A stretch of 64,000 bases of DNA from assembly GCF_016909575.1 (NCBI RefSeq), contig NZ_JAFBGA010000007.1, positions 1 through 64,000 on the forward strand, written 5' to 3'. The notes beneath the pieces were generated by a model. That model searched no databases. It was not told the DNA's origin and saw only the letters and a program-made list of their open reading frames with translations. Positions 10,401 through 18,393 of this stretch are shown piece by piece. Each line of letters opens with the position of its first letter. Position 1 is the first letter of the stretch. A program made the translations under genes and the position numbers. Source of the stretch: Streptomyces sp. HB132 (lineage in GTDB: Bacteria > Actinomycetota > Actinomycetes > Streptomycetales > Streptomycetaceae).

Positions 10401-13400
10401 CCCTGCCCGAGTACATGGTGCCGGGCGCGTACGTCGAACTCGCAGCCCTGCCGGTGACCGCGCACGGCAAGCTCGACCGCCGTGCCCTGCCCGCCCCCGG
10501 CATCGACGCCTTCGCCCGGCGCGCCTTCGTCGCACCCGTCACCGACACCGAACGGCACCTGGCCGGCATCTGCGCCGACCTGCTCGGCTTCGACGTCGAC
10601 CGGATCAGCGCCGAGGACAACTTCTTCGCCCTCGGCGGCCACTCCCTGATGATCACGGTGCTGGTGGCGCGGCTGCAGGAAAGCGGCCTGCACGTCACGG
10701 TCCAGGACGTCTTCACCGCGCCCACGCTGGCCGATCTGGCGACGCGCGTCGACGCGACCGGTGCGGCGCCCGCGCACACCGTTCCGGCCAACCTGATCCC
10801 GGAGGACTGCGAGCGCCTCACCCCCGACCTGCTTCCGCTGATCGACCTCACACAGGAGCAGATCGACACCGTCGTGGCCGCCGTGCCCGGCGGGGCCGCC
10901 GGAATCCAGGACGTCTACCCCCTGCTTCCCACGCAGGAGGGCATCCTCTTCCACCACCTGATGGACCCCGACAACGACCCGTACCTCGTCTCCACCCTCT
11001 ACCGGGCGGACGACGAGCAGGCGTGCGCCCGGTTCATCGACGCGCTGCAGCGCATCGTCGACCGTCACGACGTGCTGCGCACCGCCGTTCTCACCGCCGG
11101 CCTGCCCGAACCGGTCCAGGTCGTGCACCGGAGCGCGCGGCTCCCCGTGGAACGGACCAGGCTCGCCGCCGGCCGGGACCCCGAGGAGCAGGCGAGGGAA
11201 CTGCTCGCCCGCCAGGAACGCATGCGCCTCGACAGCGCACCGCTGCTGCGCCTGGTCGTCGCCGAGGAGCCGCAATCGCAGCGGCGCCACCTGCTCCTGA
11301 CCGCCCACCACCTCATCGAGGACGCCACCTCCCTGCGCCTGATCCTGCAGGAGCTGGCCGCGCACATGGCGGGCCGCGCCGACCTGCTGCCCGCTCCGGC
11401 GCCCTACCGCGACTTCGTCTCCCACACCCTGGCCAGGCACACCGCGGACGACACGACGGCCTACTTCCGGGCGGCCCTCGAGGACGTCACGGAACCCACG
11501 GCGCCGTTCGGCCTCATCGACGTGCACGGCAACGGAAGGCGGGTCGGCCGGCTGCGCCGAACGCTGCCCGAGCCCCTCGCACACGACCTGCGCGCCCAGG
11601 CCCGGCGGCTGCGGGTGAGCCCGGCCTGTCTCTTTCACGCGGCGTGGGCCTGCTTCGTCGCCGCCACCAGCGGGCGCGACGACGTGGTGTTCGGCGCCGT
11701 GATGTCCGGGCGCCTGCAGGGCGTGCCCGGGGTGGAGCGCATGCTCGGCAACTTCATCAACACGCTTCCCCTGCGCACCCGGCTCGCCGACCGCACCGTG
11801 CGTGAGCTGGTCGCGGACGTCGACACCGGCCTGCGCGAGCTCATCGCGCGGGAGCAGAGCCCCCTGAGCCAGGTCCAGCGGTGCAGCGGCCTGGACGGCG
11901 ACGCCCCGCTGTTCAGCGCTGTGGTCAACTTCCGTCACTTCGAGGCGGAACACGACGAGTCGCTGCCGCGCATCGACGACCACGGGCTGCGCTTCCTCGC
12001 GGCCGTGGATGCCATCAACTACCCCGTGACGGTCTCGCTCGACGACTTCGGTACCGAACTGTCCCTGGACATCCAGGTCGAGGAGACGGTCACCTGCGAG
12101 GCGGTGGCCGACTGTCTCGAAACGGCGTTGACGGGCCTTCTCGACGCCCTCGCGACGGACGACGGGGCCGATACCGCCGCACTGGACGTCAACGTACTGC
12201 CGGCGAGCGACCGGCAGCGCCTGACCGAGTGGAACGACACGGCGACGCCCCTCCCGCACGAGACGCTGCCCGCCGCGTTCGAGGCGCAGGTCGCACGTAC
12301 CCCGGACCGCACCGCGCTGGTCCACGAGGGCCGCACCCTCTCGTACGCGGAACTGAACGCCCGTGCCAACCGGCTCGCACACTGGCTGATCGAGCGGGGT
12401 GCCGGGCCCGGGCAGCGGGTCGCGATCCGGATGCCGCGCTCCTTCGACCTGGTGGTCGCCGTCAACGCCGTGGTGAAGACCGGAGCGGCGTACCTCCCCC
12501 TGGAGACCGACCTCCCGGACGAGCGCGTGGAGCAGGTGCTCGCCGACAGCGCGCCGCTGCTCGTCCTGGAGGAGCTGCCCGACGCCACCGGCGGCCGGGA
12601 CGACAACCCCCGCGTCGAGGTGGGCAGGGACGACGCCGCGTACGTGCTCTACACCTCGGGTTCCACGGGCAGGCCGAAGGGCGTGGTGATCCTGCATCGT
12701 GCCGGCCTGAACTGGACCGCGTGGAAACAGAGCCACTACGGCATGAGCGGCGACGACCGGATGCTCCTGAAGACGTCGGTGGGCTTCGACGTCTCGGTGC
12801 CCGAACTGTTCTGGCCGCTCCAGGTGGGCGCGGCAGTGGTGATCGCCCGTCCCGAGGGGCAGAAGGATCCGGAGTACCTCGCACGGCTGATCCGCGCGGA
12901 GCGGGTCACCGACCTCCACTTCGTCCCGTCCATGCTCGCCGAGTTCCTGTCGGAACCGACGGCGGAACTGTGCACCGGTCTGCGCCGGGTCGAGACCGCG
13001 GGCGAGGCGCTTCCGGTCGAGCTCGCCGAACGGTTCGCACGCGTGCTGCCGGACGCCGAACTGCACAACCTGTACGGGCCCACCGAGGGCGGCCCCATCA
13101 CCGCCTGCCGCTACCGGGCCGAGCCCGGAGCGAAGGCCGTGCCCATCGGTCCTCCGGTGTGGAACACCCGGGTGTACGTACTGGACGAGGCACTGCGACA
13201 GGTACCGCTCGGCGTGCCCGGGGAGCTGTACGCCTCCGGCGACGGCACGGCCTGCGGCTATCTCAACCGGCCGGACCTGACCGCCGAGCGGTTCGTGGCC
13301 AGTCCGTTCGAATCCGGAACACGCATGTACCGCACCGGTGACCTGGTGAGATGGCGTGCGGAGGGCACGCTCGACTACCTCGGCCGCGTCGACGACCAGG

Positions 13401-16400
13401 TCAAGGTGCGCGGCTTCCGCGTGGAACCCGGCGAAGTCGCGAACGCGCTGCTCAAGCATCCTTCGGTACACCGTGCCGTGGTCGTGCCGCGGGGGAGCGG
13501 AGCCGCCCGCACGCTCGCCGCCTACGTGAGCCCGACCAGCCAGTGGCTGCACACCGCTGACCAGGAGGAGAACGCCGCCCACCTCGAACGCGCGCGGCGG
13601 CACTCCGACGACCGGTCCGCGTCCGGCACCGTATCCACCGGCCGGGGACCCGTAGAGGCGGCGGCCCGGCACCTCGCGCGCATACGTCCCGAGCGGGTGC
13701 TGGAGATCGGCTGCGGCGGGGGGGAACTGCTCCTGCGCTACGCCGCGGACTGCGCTTCTGTGCACGCGCTCGACCCGTCGGCCGCGGCTCTCGAAGCGGC
13801 ACGCCGCGATGTGGCACGCCGAGGATGGTCGCACGTCACCCTGACCCAGGGAGACGTGCTGTCCGTGGCGGAACTGCTGCCCGGCGGGGAGTTCGACACG
13901 ATCGTCCTCAACTCGGTGGTGCGGCACTTCCCGAACGAGGAGTACCTGGAGAAGGTGCTCGCCGTCCTGGTCCCGCTCCTGGCGGACGGCGGCAGCATCC
14001 TCGTCGGCGATGTCCGGAACCTGGATCTGTTCACCGCCCAGCTCTGCGCGACCGAGTGGGATCGCGCGGAGACCGGAACCACCGTCGACGAACTGGCCGG
14101 CCACGTGCGGCGAGGCCGGCGCGAGGAGCGGGAACTGCTCGTCAGCCCGACGTACTTCGCGCGGCTGCCGGAGCGTTTCACGGAGCTGGGAGCGGTCGAC
14201 CTCGTCGTCGGGCGCGAGGGAGGGCACGAGGCACTCGCCTACCGCTACGACGTGATCCTGCGGAAGGACGTCGTACCGGCCGTCTCCCTGCCGTGGCTGG
14301 AGGCCGCCTCCCCGGCGGAGCTGCGCGCCCTCCTGGACGGCGGAGTCCCCGACCGGTTCGGGGTGAGCGGCTTGACCAACCCCCGTGTCACCGACGCCGT
14401 CCGCCTCGGCGCGGAGCTCGGGCGAAGGCCGCATCCCCGAGCGGCCGAGCCGCTCGCGCCCCGAACACGGAGCGCGGACGAGGTCACGGAGCTCGAAGCC
14501 GTTCTCCGGTACGCCGAGGAGCTGGGCTTCCACGTGGCGGCCACCTGGGCACAGGACCGGCTCGACGGTCTCGACCTGGTGCTCGGACGTGGCGAACTGC
14601 CCGGCGTACGGGCACGTGAGCCCTACCGGGCACCCGCCGCGACCAATCATCCGCAACTCGGCGAGAGAGGGCAGTCGCTGGCACGCGCGCTCAAGGAGCA
14701 CCTCTCCGCGCAGCTGCCGCACTACATGGTGCCCGGCGTGTTCGTGATCCTCGACGAACTCCCGGTCACACGGAACGGCAAAGTCGACAGACGGGAGCTG
14801 CCGGACCCGGACGAGACCGACGTGACCAAGGAGCGGTACGTCGCCCCGCGGACCGAGGCACAGCACGTGCTGTGCCGCATCGTCGCCGACGTCCTCGGTC
14901 TCACCCAGGTCGGGATCCAGGACAACTTCTTCGATCTCGGCGGACACTCCTTGCTCGCGACCCGCCTCACCCTGCGGATCAGGAAGGAGACCGGCGCCGA
15001 GCTGCCGCTCCAGCTGATCTTCAGCGGGGCCAGCATCGAAGAGATGTCCGCGGTCCTGGAACAGCCGGCGGAGCGGGAAGACGAAGCGTCGGCCCCGGCC
15101 GACCGGGCAGGGGGCGGGGAGCGGGGGCCGGCGCCCATCACGCTCCAACAACGCGACCTGTGGTTCCTCGACCGGCCCGCACACCTGGGGACGGCGCACG
15201 ACAACGTCCAGCTGGCCTTCCGGATCAACGGCTCCCTGGATCGCGATGCCTACGCTCGTGCCGTGGGGGAGCTGGTGGAACGGCACGAGGTCCTGCGTAC
15301 GAGTTATGCCCGGCAGGACGGCGCCGTGACCCAGAGCGTCCATCCCGCCGACGGCTTCGCGGTACGGCCGGCGGCCGTCGACGCGGAGGCGGTCACCGAG
15401 TGGCTGCGTGCCGAGCGGCTGCGCCCCTTCGCACCGGAGGACCCGTACGCGGTCCGCGCACACCTGCTCACCGTGTCCGACGACCAGCACATCGGGCTGC
15501 TGACCCGGCCATGGGGCGTCTTCGACGGCTGGTCCGTGAACGTCGTACTGGCCGAGCTGCTCGAGCTGTACCGTGCGCGCGTCCTGGGGAAGGCGCCGGA
15601 ACTACCCGAACTTCCCCTGTCATACGCCGAGTTCGCTCGCTGGCAGGCGCACACGACCGACGCCTGGGAGCTGTCCCGCCAGGAGGACTACTGGCGGCGG
15701 CAGCTGGCCGGGCTGCCCGCCTGCCTGCCGCTGCGCACCGACTACGAGCGATGCCCGGTCAAGACGTACCAGGGATCGTCGGTGGATCTCCAGATCTCCG
15801 CCGACCTGCTGGCACGACTGCGCCGGTTGAGCCAGGAGCAGGGGGCCACGCTCTACATGACCCTGCTGTCGGCCTTCGCCGTGCTGCTGGCCGGTCACGC
15901 GGACTGCGGCGAACTGGCCGTCGGCACCGCGGTGTCGAACCGTCCGCGGAGCGAACTGGATCGCGTGGTCGGTTACTTCGTCAACCTGCTGACGCTCCGT
16001 CTCGATGCGCCGGCCGATCGTTCCTTCCCCGACGTCCTGGCGCGGACCAGACGCGTCACCACCGAGGCGCACGAACACAAGGACCTGCCCTTCCCCGACC
16101 TCGTCCGATCCCTGGTGCCCACCCCGGAGCCGGGCTGCTCCCCGTTGTTCCAGGTGATGTTCAACCTGCTGCCCGCCGCCCCCGGCGGGGCCGGCGCCGA
16201 CGAGACGGACCTCGAGGTGCTGCCCATCCGTCCCGCGACGACCACCACCAGGTACGACCTCAACCTCGTCGTCGAGGAGACCGCGGCGGGGCTGCGGGGC
16301 TACCTGGAGTACAGCATCGACCTCTTCGCCCCGCGAACCGCCGGGCGCATGGCCCGCGCCTACGAGCGGTTGCTCGCCGAGATCGCGGCGTCCCCGCAGT

Positions 16401-16462
16401 CGGACGTGGCCCACCTGCTCGCCGCCGCGGAGGCGACGCCGGACTCACCGAGGACGCCCTGA
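7448..16462 (+). CDS. non-ribosomal peptide synthetase: C-A(Ser)-PCP-C-A(MT inserted)-PCP-C(terminal, defective)
   Basis: 3004 residues; ATG preceded by a G-rich ribosome site. C1 (about 55-480) has HHSVSDG. A1 (about 505-1010) has specificity residues D-V-W-H-F-S-L-V-D (first Asp 714), the EntF-type serine code. PCP1 Ser is 1066. C2 (about 1155-1590) has HHLIEDA, keeping His1288 and Asp but not Gly. A2 starts near 1605; its code reads D-V-P-H-E-A-L-P-I, which I cannot assign. A SAM methyltransferase (EIGCGGGE near 2085, NSVVRHFP near 2155) is inserted before the A10 motif NGKVD (about 2443), the usual place for an N-methyltransferase. PCP2 Ser is 2501. A third C domain (about 2560-2990) reads PWGVFDG in place of HHxxxDG and has no A domain after it. 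There is no thioesterase. The protein receives its chain from the PKS at 2-7432 and probably adds the terminal N-methyl amino acid. It resembles OzmL of the oxazolomycin pathway as I recall it. Confidence 0.93.
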   Translation: MDTTSHDTGLELIRKIRSLPEKRQRALIALLRKQGVDLSALETIPRLPRTEGTPVPLSFTQQRLWFLAQLDGTSAAYNIPMAMRLRGRLDRPALLRALAAIVRRHEVLRTRFADDSGVPRQVIGDGRDFRVAEEELSDPALLAAICHDEAAAPFDLEHGPLIRVRLLRRSDQEHHLLVTTHHSVSDGWSVGVFFRDLVALYEAFRAGRPDPLEPLPVQYADYAHWQRERLAGDLRDRQTAYWKHRLAGVDPRLTLPADRERPRVKTYRGARENFTCPAELLSPLRHVAKVHEATLYMTLLAAYTVVLNRYTRQTDIAVGTVVANRGHREVEDLVGFFANTLVMRADLAGDPDFRDLLAQVKKTALEAYDHQEVPFEAVVEALDAERSLAHSPVFQTMFVLQEAQTRRDVTLGGLEVSPVDFDLSFTKFDLTLDLRESPDGLVGTVEYNPDLYDRETIRRFIGHYTRLLAAVADDPALPVSRLAMIDAGERRQVVEVFNDTERPFSDDRCLHELFEERVAGHPERTALVTTDRSWTYAELDAWADRIARGLRLHGVGPDTLVGLHAERSAEMVAGILGALKAGGAYMPIEPSYPAARRTDLIDRSGVAVVLTQPHLDAEPLDGVEHLLVLHPDGTLRDRAGTDVLEDLDADVATTAPGAHAGHLAYVIHTSGSTGRPKGVMIEHRAVVNRIEWMQNEYRLTEDDVVLQKTPYSFDVSVWEFFWPLLAGARLAIAAPGGHRDPAYLTSAVRAFGVTTLHFVPSMLRSIVEGPGWARCTTVRQVFCSGEALPPDLCARHYEVHTAPLHNLYGPTEAAVDVSHWTVPADDTLRAVPIGRPIQNIQLHVLDEAHAPQGVGCVGELFIAGAGLARGYLHQPELTRERFVPNPFDASPDARMYRTGDLVRRLPDGDLEFLGRVDDQVKVRGFRIEPGEIEHRITEHPSVRSSAVLVREDQPGSPRLVAYVVPEPGQALSEHRGDLIRHLEGALPEYMVPGAYVELAALPVTAHGKLDRRALPAPGIDAFARRAFVAPVTDTERHLAGICADLLGFDVDRISAEDNFFALGGHSLMITVLVARLQESGLHVTVQDVFTAPTLADLATRVDATGAAPAHTVPANLIPEDCERLTPDLLPLIDLTQEQIDTVVAAVPGGAAGIQDVYPLLPTQEGILFHHLMDPDNDPYLVSTLYRADDEQACARFIDALQRIVDRHDVLRTAVLTAGLPEPVQVVHRSARLPVERTRLAAGRDPEEQARELLARQERMRLDSAPLLRLVVAEEPQSQRRHLLLTAHHLIEDATSLRLILQELAAHMAGRADLLPAPAPYRDFVSHTLARHTADDTTAYFRAALEDVTEPTAPFGLIDVHGNGRRVGRLRRTLPEPLAHDLRAQARRLRVSPACLFHAAWACFVAATSGRDDVVFGAVMSGRLQGVPGVERMLGNFINTLPLRTRLADRTVRELVADVDTGLRELIAREQSPLSQVQRCSGLDGDAPLFSAVVNFRHFEAEHDESLPRIDDHGLRFLAAVDAINYPVTVSLDDFGTELSLDIQVEETVTCEAVADCLETALTGLLDALATDDGADTAALDVNVLPASDRQRLTEWNDTATPLPHETLPAAFEAQVARTPDRTALVHEGRTLSYAELNARANRLAHWLIERGAGPGQRVAIRMPRSFDLVVAVNAVVKTGAAYLPLETDLPDERVEQVLADSAPLLVLEELPDATGGRDDNPRVEVGRDDAAYVLYTSGSTGRPKGVVILHRAGLNWTAWKQSHYGMSGDDRMLLKTSVGFDVSVPELFWPLQVGAAVVIARPEGQKDPEYLARLIRAERVTDLHFVPSMLAEFLSEPTAELCTGLRRVETAGEALPVELAERFARVLPDAELHNLYGPTEGGPITACRYRAEPGAKAVPIGPPVWNTRVYVLDEALRQVPLGVPGELYASGDGTACGYLNRPDLTAERFVASPFESGTRMYRTGDLVRWRAEGTLDYLGRVDDQVKVRGFRVEPGEVANALLKHPSVHRAVVVPRGSGAARTLAAYVSPTSQWLHTADQEENAAHLERARRHSDDRSASGTVSTGRGPVEAAARHLARIRPERVLEIGCGGGELLLRYAADCASVHALDPSAAALEAARRDVARRGWSHVTLTQGDVLSVAELLPGGEFDTIVLNSVVRHFPNEEYLEKVLAVLVPLLADGGSILVGDVRNLDLFTAQLCATEWDRAETGTTVDELAGHVRRGRREERELLVSPTYFARLPERFTELGAVDLVVGREGGHEALAYRYDVILRKDVVPAVSLPWLEAASPAELRALLDGGVPDRFGVSGLTNPRVTDAVRLGAELGRRPHPRAAEPLAPRTRSADEVTELEAVLRYAEELGFHVAATWAQDRLDGLDLVLGRGELPGVRAREPYRAPAATNHPQLGERGQSLARALKEHLSAQLPHYMVPGVFVILDELPVTRNGKVDRRELPDPDETDVTKERYVAPRTEAQHVLCRIVADVLGLTQVGIQDNFFDLGGHSLLATRLTLRIRKETGAELPLQLIFSGASIEEMSAVLEQPAEREDEASAPADRAGGGERGPAPITLQQRDLWFLDRPAHLGTAHDNVQLAFRINGSLDRDAYARAVGELVERHEVLRTSYARQDGAVTQSVHPADGFAVRPAAVDAEAVTEWLRAERLRPFAPEDPYAVRAHLLTVSDDQHIGLLTRPWGVFDGWSVNVVLAELLELYRARVLGKAPELPELPLSYAEFARWQAHTTDAWELSRQEDYWRRQLAGLPACLPLRTDYERCPVKTYQGSSVDLQISADLLARLRRLSQEQGATLYMTLLSAFAVLLAGHADCGELAVGTAVSNRPRSELDRVVGYFVNLLTLRLDAPADRSFPDVLARTRRVTTEAHEHKDLPFPDLVRSLVPTPEPGCSPLFQVMFNLLPAAPGGAGADETDLEVLPIRPATTTTRYDLNLVVEETAAGLRGYLEYSIDLFAPRTAGRMARAYERLLAEIAASPQSDVAHLLAAAEATPDSPRTP

Positions 16463-18132
16463 TGACCAACCCCTTCGACAGACCGGACACCGACTACCTC
16501 GCCCTCGTCGACGACCGGCGGCAGCACTCGCTGTGGCCGTCGGCCGTCGACGTCCCGGCCGGCTGGACGGTGGTCTTCGGACCCGCGGGGCGGCCGGACT
16601 GCCTGGAGTTCATCGCAACGGCCTGGACGGATCCGCTTCCGACGAGCACATGCCCGGTCGAGCACCGGCCGGCACCCGCATCACCCGACGCGTCAGGCCT
16701 GCAGGACGCGGCCCGGCAGGGAAGCAACAGAAGGAGAGACAGCACGATGACCGCGAGCACTCCGACGGTTTCGAAGCCCCCCACCATGGCCGGACACCCG
16801 CTGTTCGGATCGCTGATGGACCTCCAGAAAGACACACTGGGCACCTATCTCAAGGCACTGGGCGAGCACGGCGACGTGGTCCGGTTCACGGTGGGCCCGC
16901 CGGGAATGCGGGCGGAGTTCTACGGTGTGTTCTCGGCGGACGGCGCTCAGCAGGTGCTGGCGTCCTCGGCCCAGACGTTCAGCAAGGAGAACCGGTTCCT
17001 CGGGGAGCTGCGGCAGTCGTTCGGCAACGGACTGCTCACCAGCATGGGGGACGAGTACCTCCGCCAGCGCCGCATGCTCCAGTCCTTGTTCACGCCTCGT
17101 CAGGTGAACGAGTACGGCTCGGAGATCACCCAGGAGACGGGCAGCCTCGTCGAAAGGTGGCGGACCGCACCGGACGCGACCGTCGACGTGGCGGAGGAGA
17201 TGACCGGGCACACGCTGCGGACGATCTCCCGCATCCTGTTCGGCCGGAAGAGCGACGTGGACGCGATGGTTCCCACGGTTCAGCGCAACTTCCCGCTGAT
17301 CAACGCCTATGCGGTCAAGCGGGCCTTCGCCCCGGTGAACCTGTCCCGGAAGGTGCCCACACCAGGCAATCTGCGCGCCGCCAAGGCACACCGTGAGCTG
17401 TACGAGGTGTGTGACGAGATCATCTCCACCCGCCGCACGGAGGACTCGACCGCTCCGGCCGGCCGGAACGACATGCTCAGCCTGCTGGCGAGGGCACACG
17501 ACGACGACGGCAACCCGATCAGTGCGGAGGAGACCCGGAACCAGGTCCTCGTCTTCCTCGTCACCGGCCATGAGTCGACCGCCACCACGCTGGGCCTCAC
17601 CCTGCACCTCCTGGCCTGCCACCCCGAGGTGCAGGCGCGTGCGCACCAGGAGGTCGACCGCGTGCTGAGCGGTCGTGAGCCCGTCGCCGAGGACCTGGAG
17701 AAGCTTCCCTACCTGACACAGGTGCTCAAGGAGACGCTCCGTCTCCACCCCGCGGCGCCGGCCCAGGGTCGCATCACCACCGAGGACGTGCGGGTCGGCT
17801 CGTACACCATTCCGGCCGGCGCCGATGTGGTGGTCAGCTCGGGTGTCGTCCAGCGCCGTCCCGACATCTGGGAGGACCCCGACACGTTCGACCCGGACAG
17901 GTTCCTGCCGGAGCGCGAGGCCGAGCGCCCCCGCTACGCGTGGTTCCCGTTCGGCGGCGGGCCGAGGGCGTGCATCGGCCAGCACCTGGCGATGCTGAAC
18001 GCCACCCTCACGCTGAGCGTGCTGCTCCAGAACTACTCGTTCACCGCGGTCGACACCGACATCCCACTGAACACAGGAATCACCCTGCGACCCACCGGTC
18101 AGGTCCGCTGCAGACTGACGCCGCGAACGTGA
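16462..18132 (+). CDS. MbtH-like protein fused in frame to cytochrome P450
   Basis: The ATG at 16462 shares its first base with the NRPS stop codon (TGATG), so translation is probably coupled. Residues 1-60 are a clear MbtH-like domain, an activator of adenylation domains: NPFDRPD start, conserved Trp25, Trp35 and Trp55, and the SLWP, PAGW and AWTD blocks. No stop follows. About 35 low-complexity residues run straight into a complete P450 of about 461 residues starting at Met96 (base 16747). The P450 has the I-helix TGHEST, the K-helix ETLR and the haem loop FGGGPRACIG (Cys409 counted from the internal Met). An AAGGAG lies 10 bases before that Met, so a free P450 may also be made. The MbtH part should serve the NRPS A domains; the P450 is a likely tailoring oxidase with unknown substrate site. 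If the stop codon was lost to a sequencing error, these would be two normal genes. Confidence 0.88.
   Translation: MTNPFDRPDTDYLALVDDRRQHSLWPSAVDVPAGWTVVFGPAGRPDCLEFIATAWTDPLPTSTCPVEHRPAPASPDASGLQDAARQGSNRRRDSTMTASTPTVSKPPTMAGHPLFGSLMDLQKDTLGTYLKALGEHGDVVRFTVGPPGMRAEFYGVFSADGAQQVLASSAQTFSKENRFLGELRQSFGNGLLTSMGDEYLRQRRMLQSLFTPRQVNEYGSEITQETGSLVERWRTAPDATVDVAEEMTGHTLRTISRILFGRKSDVDAMVPTVQRNFPLINAYAVKRAFAPVNLSRKVPTPGNLRAAKAHRELYEVCDEIISTRRTEDSTAPAGRNDMLSLLARAHDDDGNPISAEETRNQVLVFLVTGHESTATTLGLTLHLLACHPEVQARAHQEVDRVLSGREPVAEDLEKLPYLTQVLKETLRLHPAAPAQGRITTEDVRVGSYTIPAGADVVVSSGVVQRRPDIWEDPDTFDPDRFLPEREAERPRYAWFPFGGGPRACIGQHLAMLNATLTLSVLLQNYSFTAVDTDIPLNTGITLRPTGQVRCRLTPRT
16731..16749 (+). promoter_or_regulatory. 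internal ribosome binding site and ATG for the P450 part
   Basis: AAGGAG at 16731-16736, then 10 bases, then the in-frame ATG at 16747. This is where a stand-alone P450 would start. It decides whether the product is one 556-residue fusion, a separate 461-residue P450, or both. Confidence 0.6.
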
Positions 18133-18137
18133 CCGCA

Positions 18138-18173
18138 CGGGCGGCCCTCATTTCCCGTGTGATGTGCCGCCCG
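18138..18173 (+). terminator. possible hairpin terminator after the P450
   Basis: An 8-bp perfect inverted repeat (CGGGCGGC at 18138-18145, GCCGCCCG at 18166-18173) with a 20-base loop begins 5 bases after the P450 stop. There is no T-run. It fits a break between the NRPS/MbtH-P450 unit and the next genes, but the stem is short for so GC-rich a genome. Confidence 0.35.
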
Positions 18174-18183
18174 GAATTCGTCC

Positions 18184-18213
18184 TTGCTGGAGCGAATGTA
18201 ATGGAGCTAGGCT
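18184..18213 (+). promoter_or_regulatory. candidate promoter for the SDR gene and downstream genes
   Basis: TTGCTG (18184-18189) and TAGGCT (18208-18213) are separated by 18 bases, close to the Streptomyces HrdB-type consensus TTGACn/TAGgnT. They lie in the only sizeable non-coding gap between genes (18133-18393), which is also less GC-rich than its surroundings. I see no gene in that gap and no clear operator. Confidence 0.4.
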
Positions 18214-18393
18214 GGGCGGGGTCTCCGAAATGGGTGCCGCATTCACTGCAGGCAGCCTCCGTCGGTCAGTTGACGACCGGTCGGTCTTCCTGCCCCTGCC
18301 GACATCCCCGAATTGATTCTTCCTGGGTTGGTTGCAGGATCAGATGAGTTTCTTCTTCCGGCCAGTCCATCGATGCGTACAGGAGACATGAGG

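Noticed and set aside
8885..15490. A 2201-codon minus-strand open frame opposite the NRPS
   Set aside because: Same reason: mirror of A and C domains, with low-complexity Gly/Val/Arg composition and no recognisable motif.
18265..18285. Small palindrome GACCGGTC next to a TTGACG in the gap
   Set aside because: Eight bases of palindrome are expected by chance at this GC content, and no matching -10 follows the TTGACG.
18140..18347. A possible 60-70 residue peptide in the gap after the P450
   Set aside because: No ribosome site, poor codon use and overlap with the candidate promoter; not supported as a gene.
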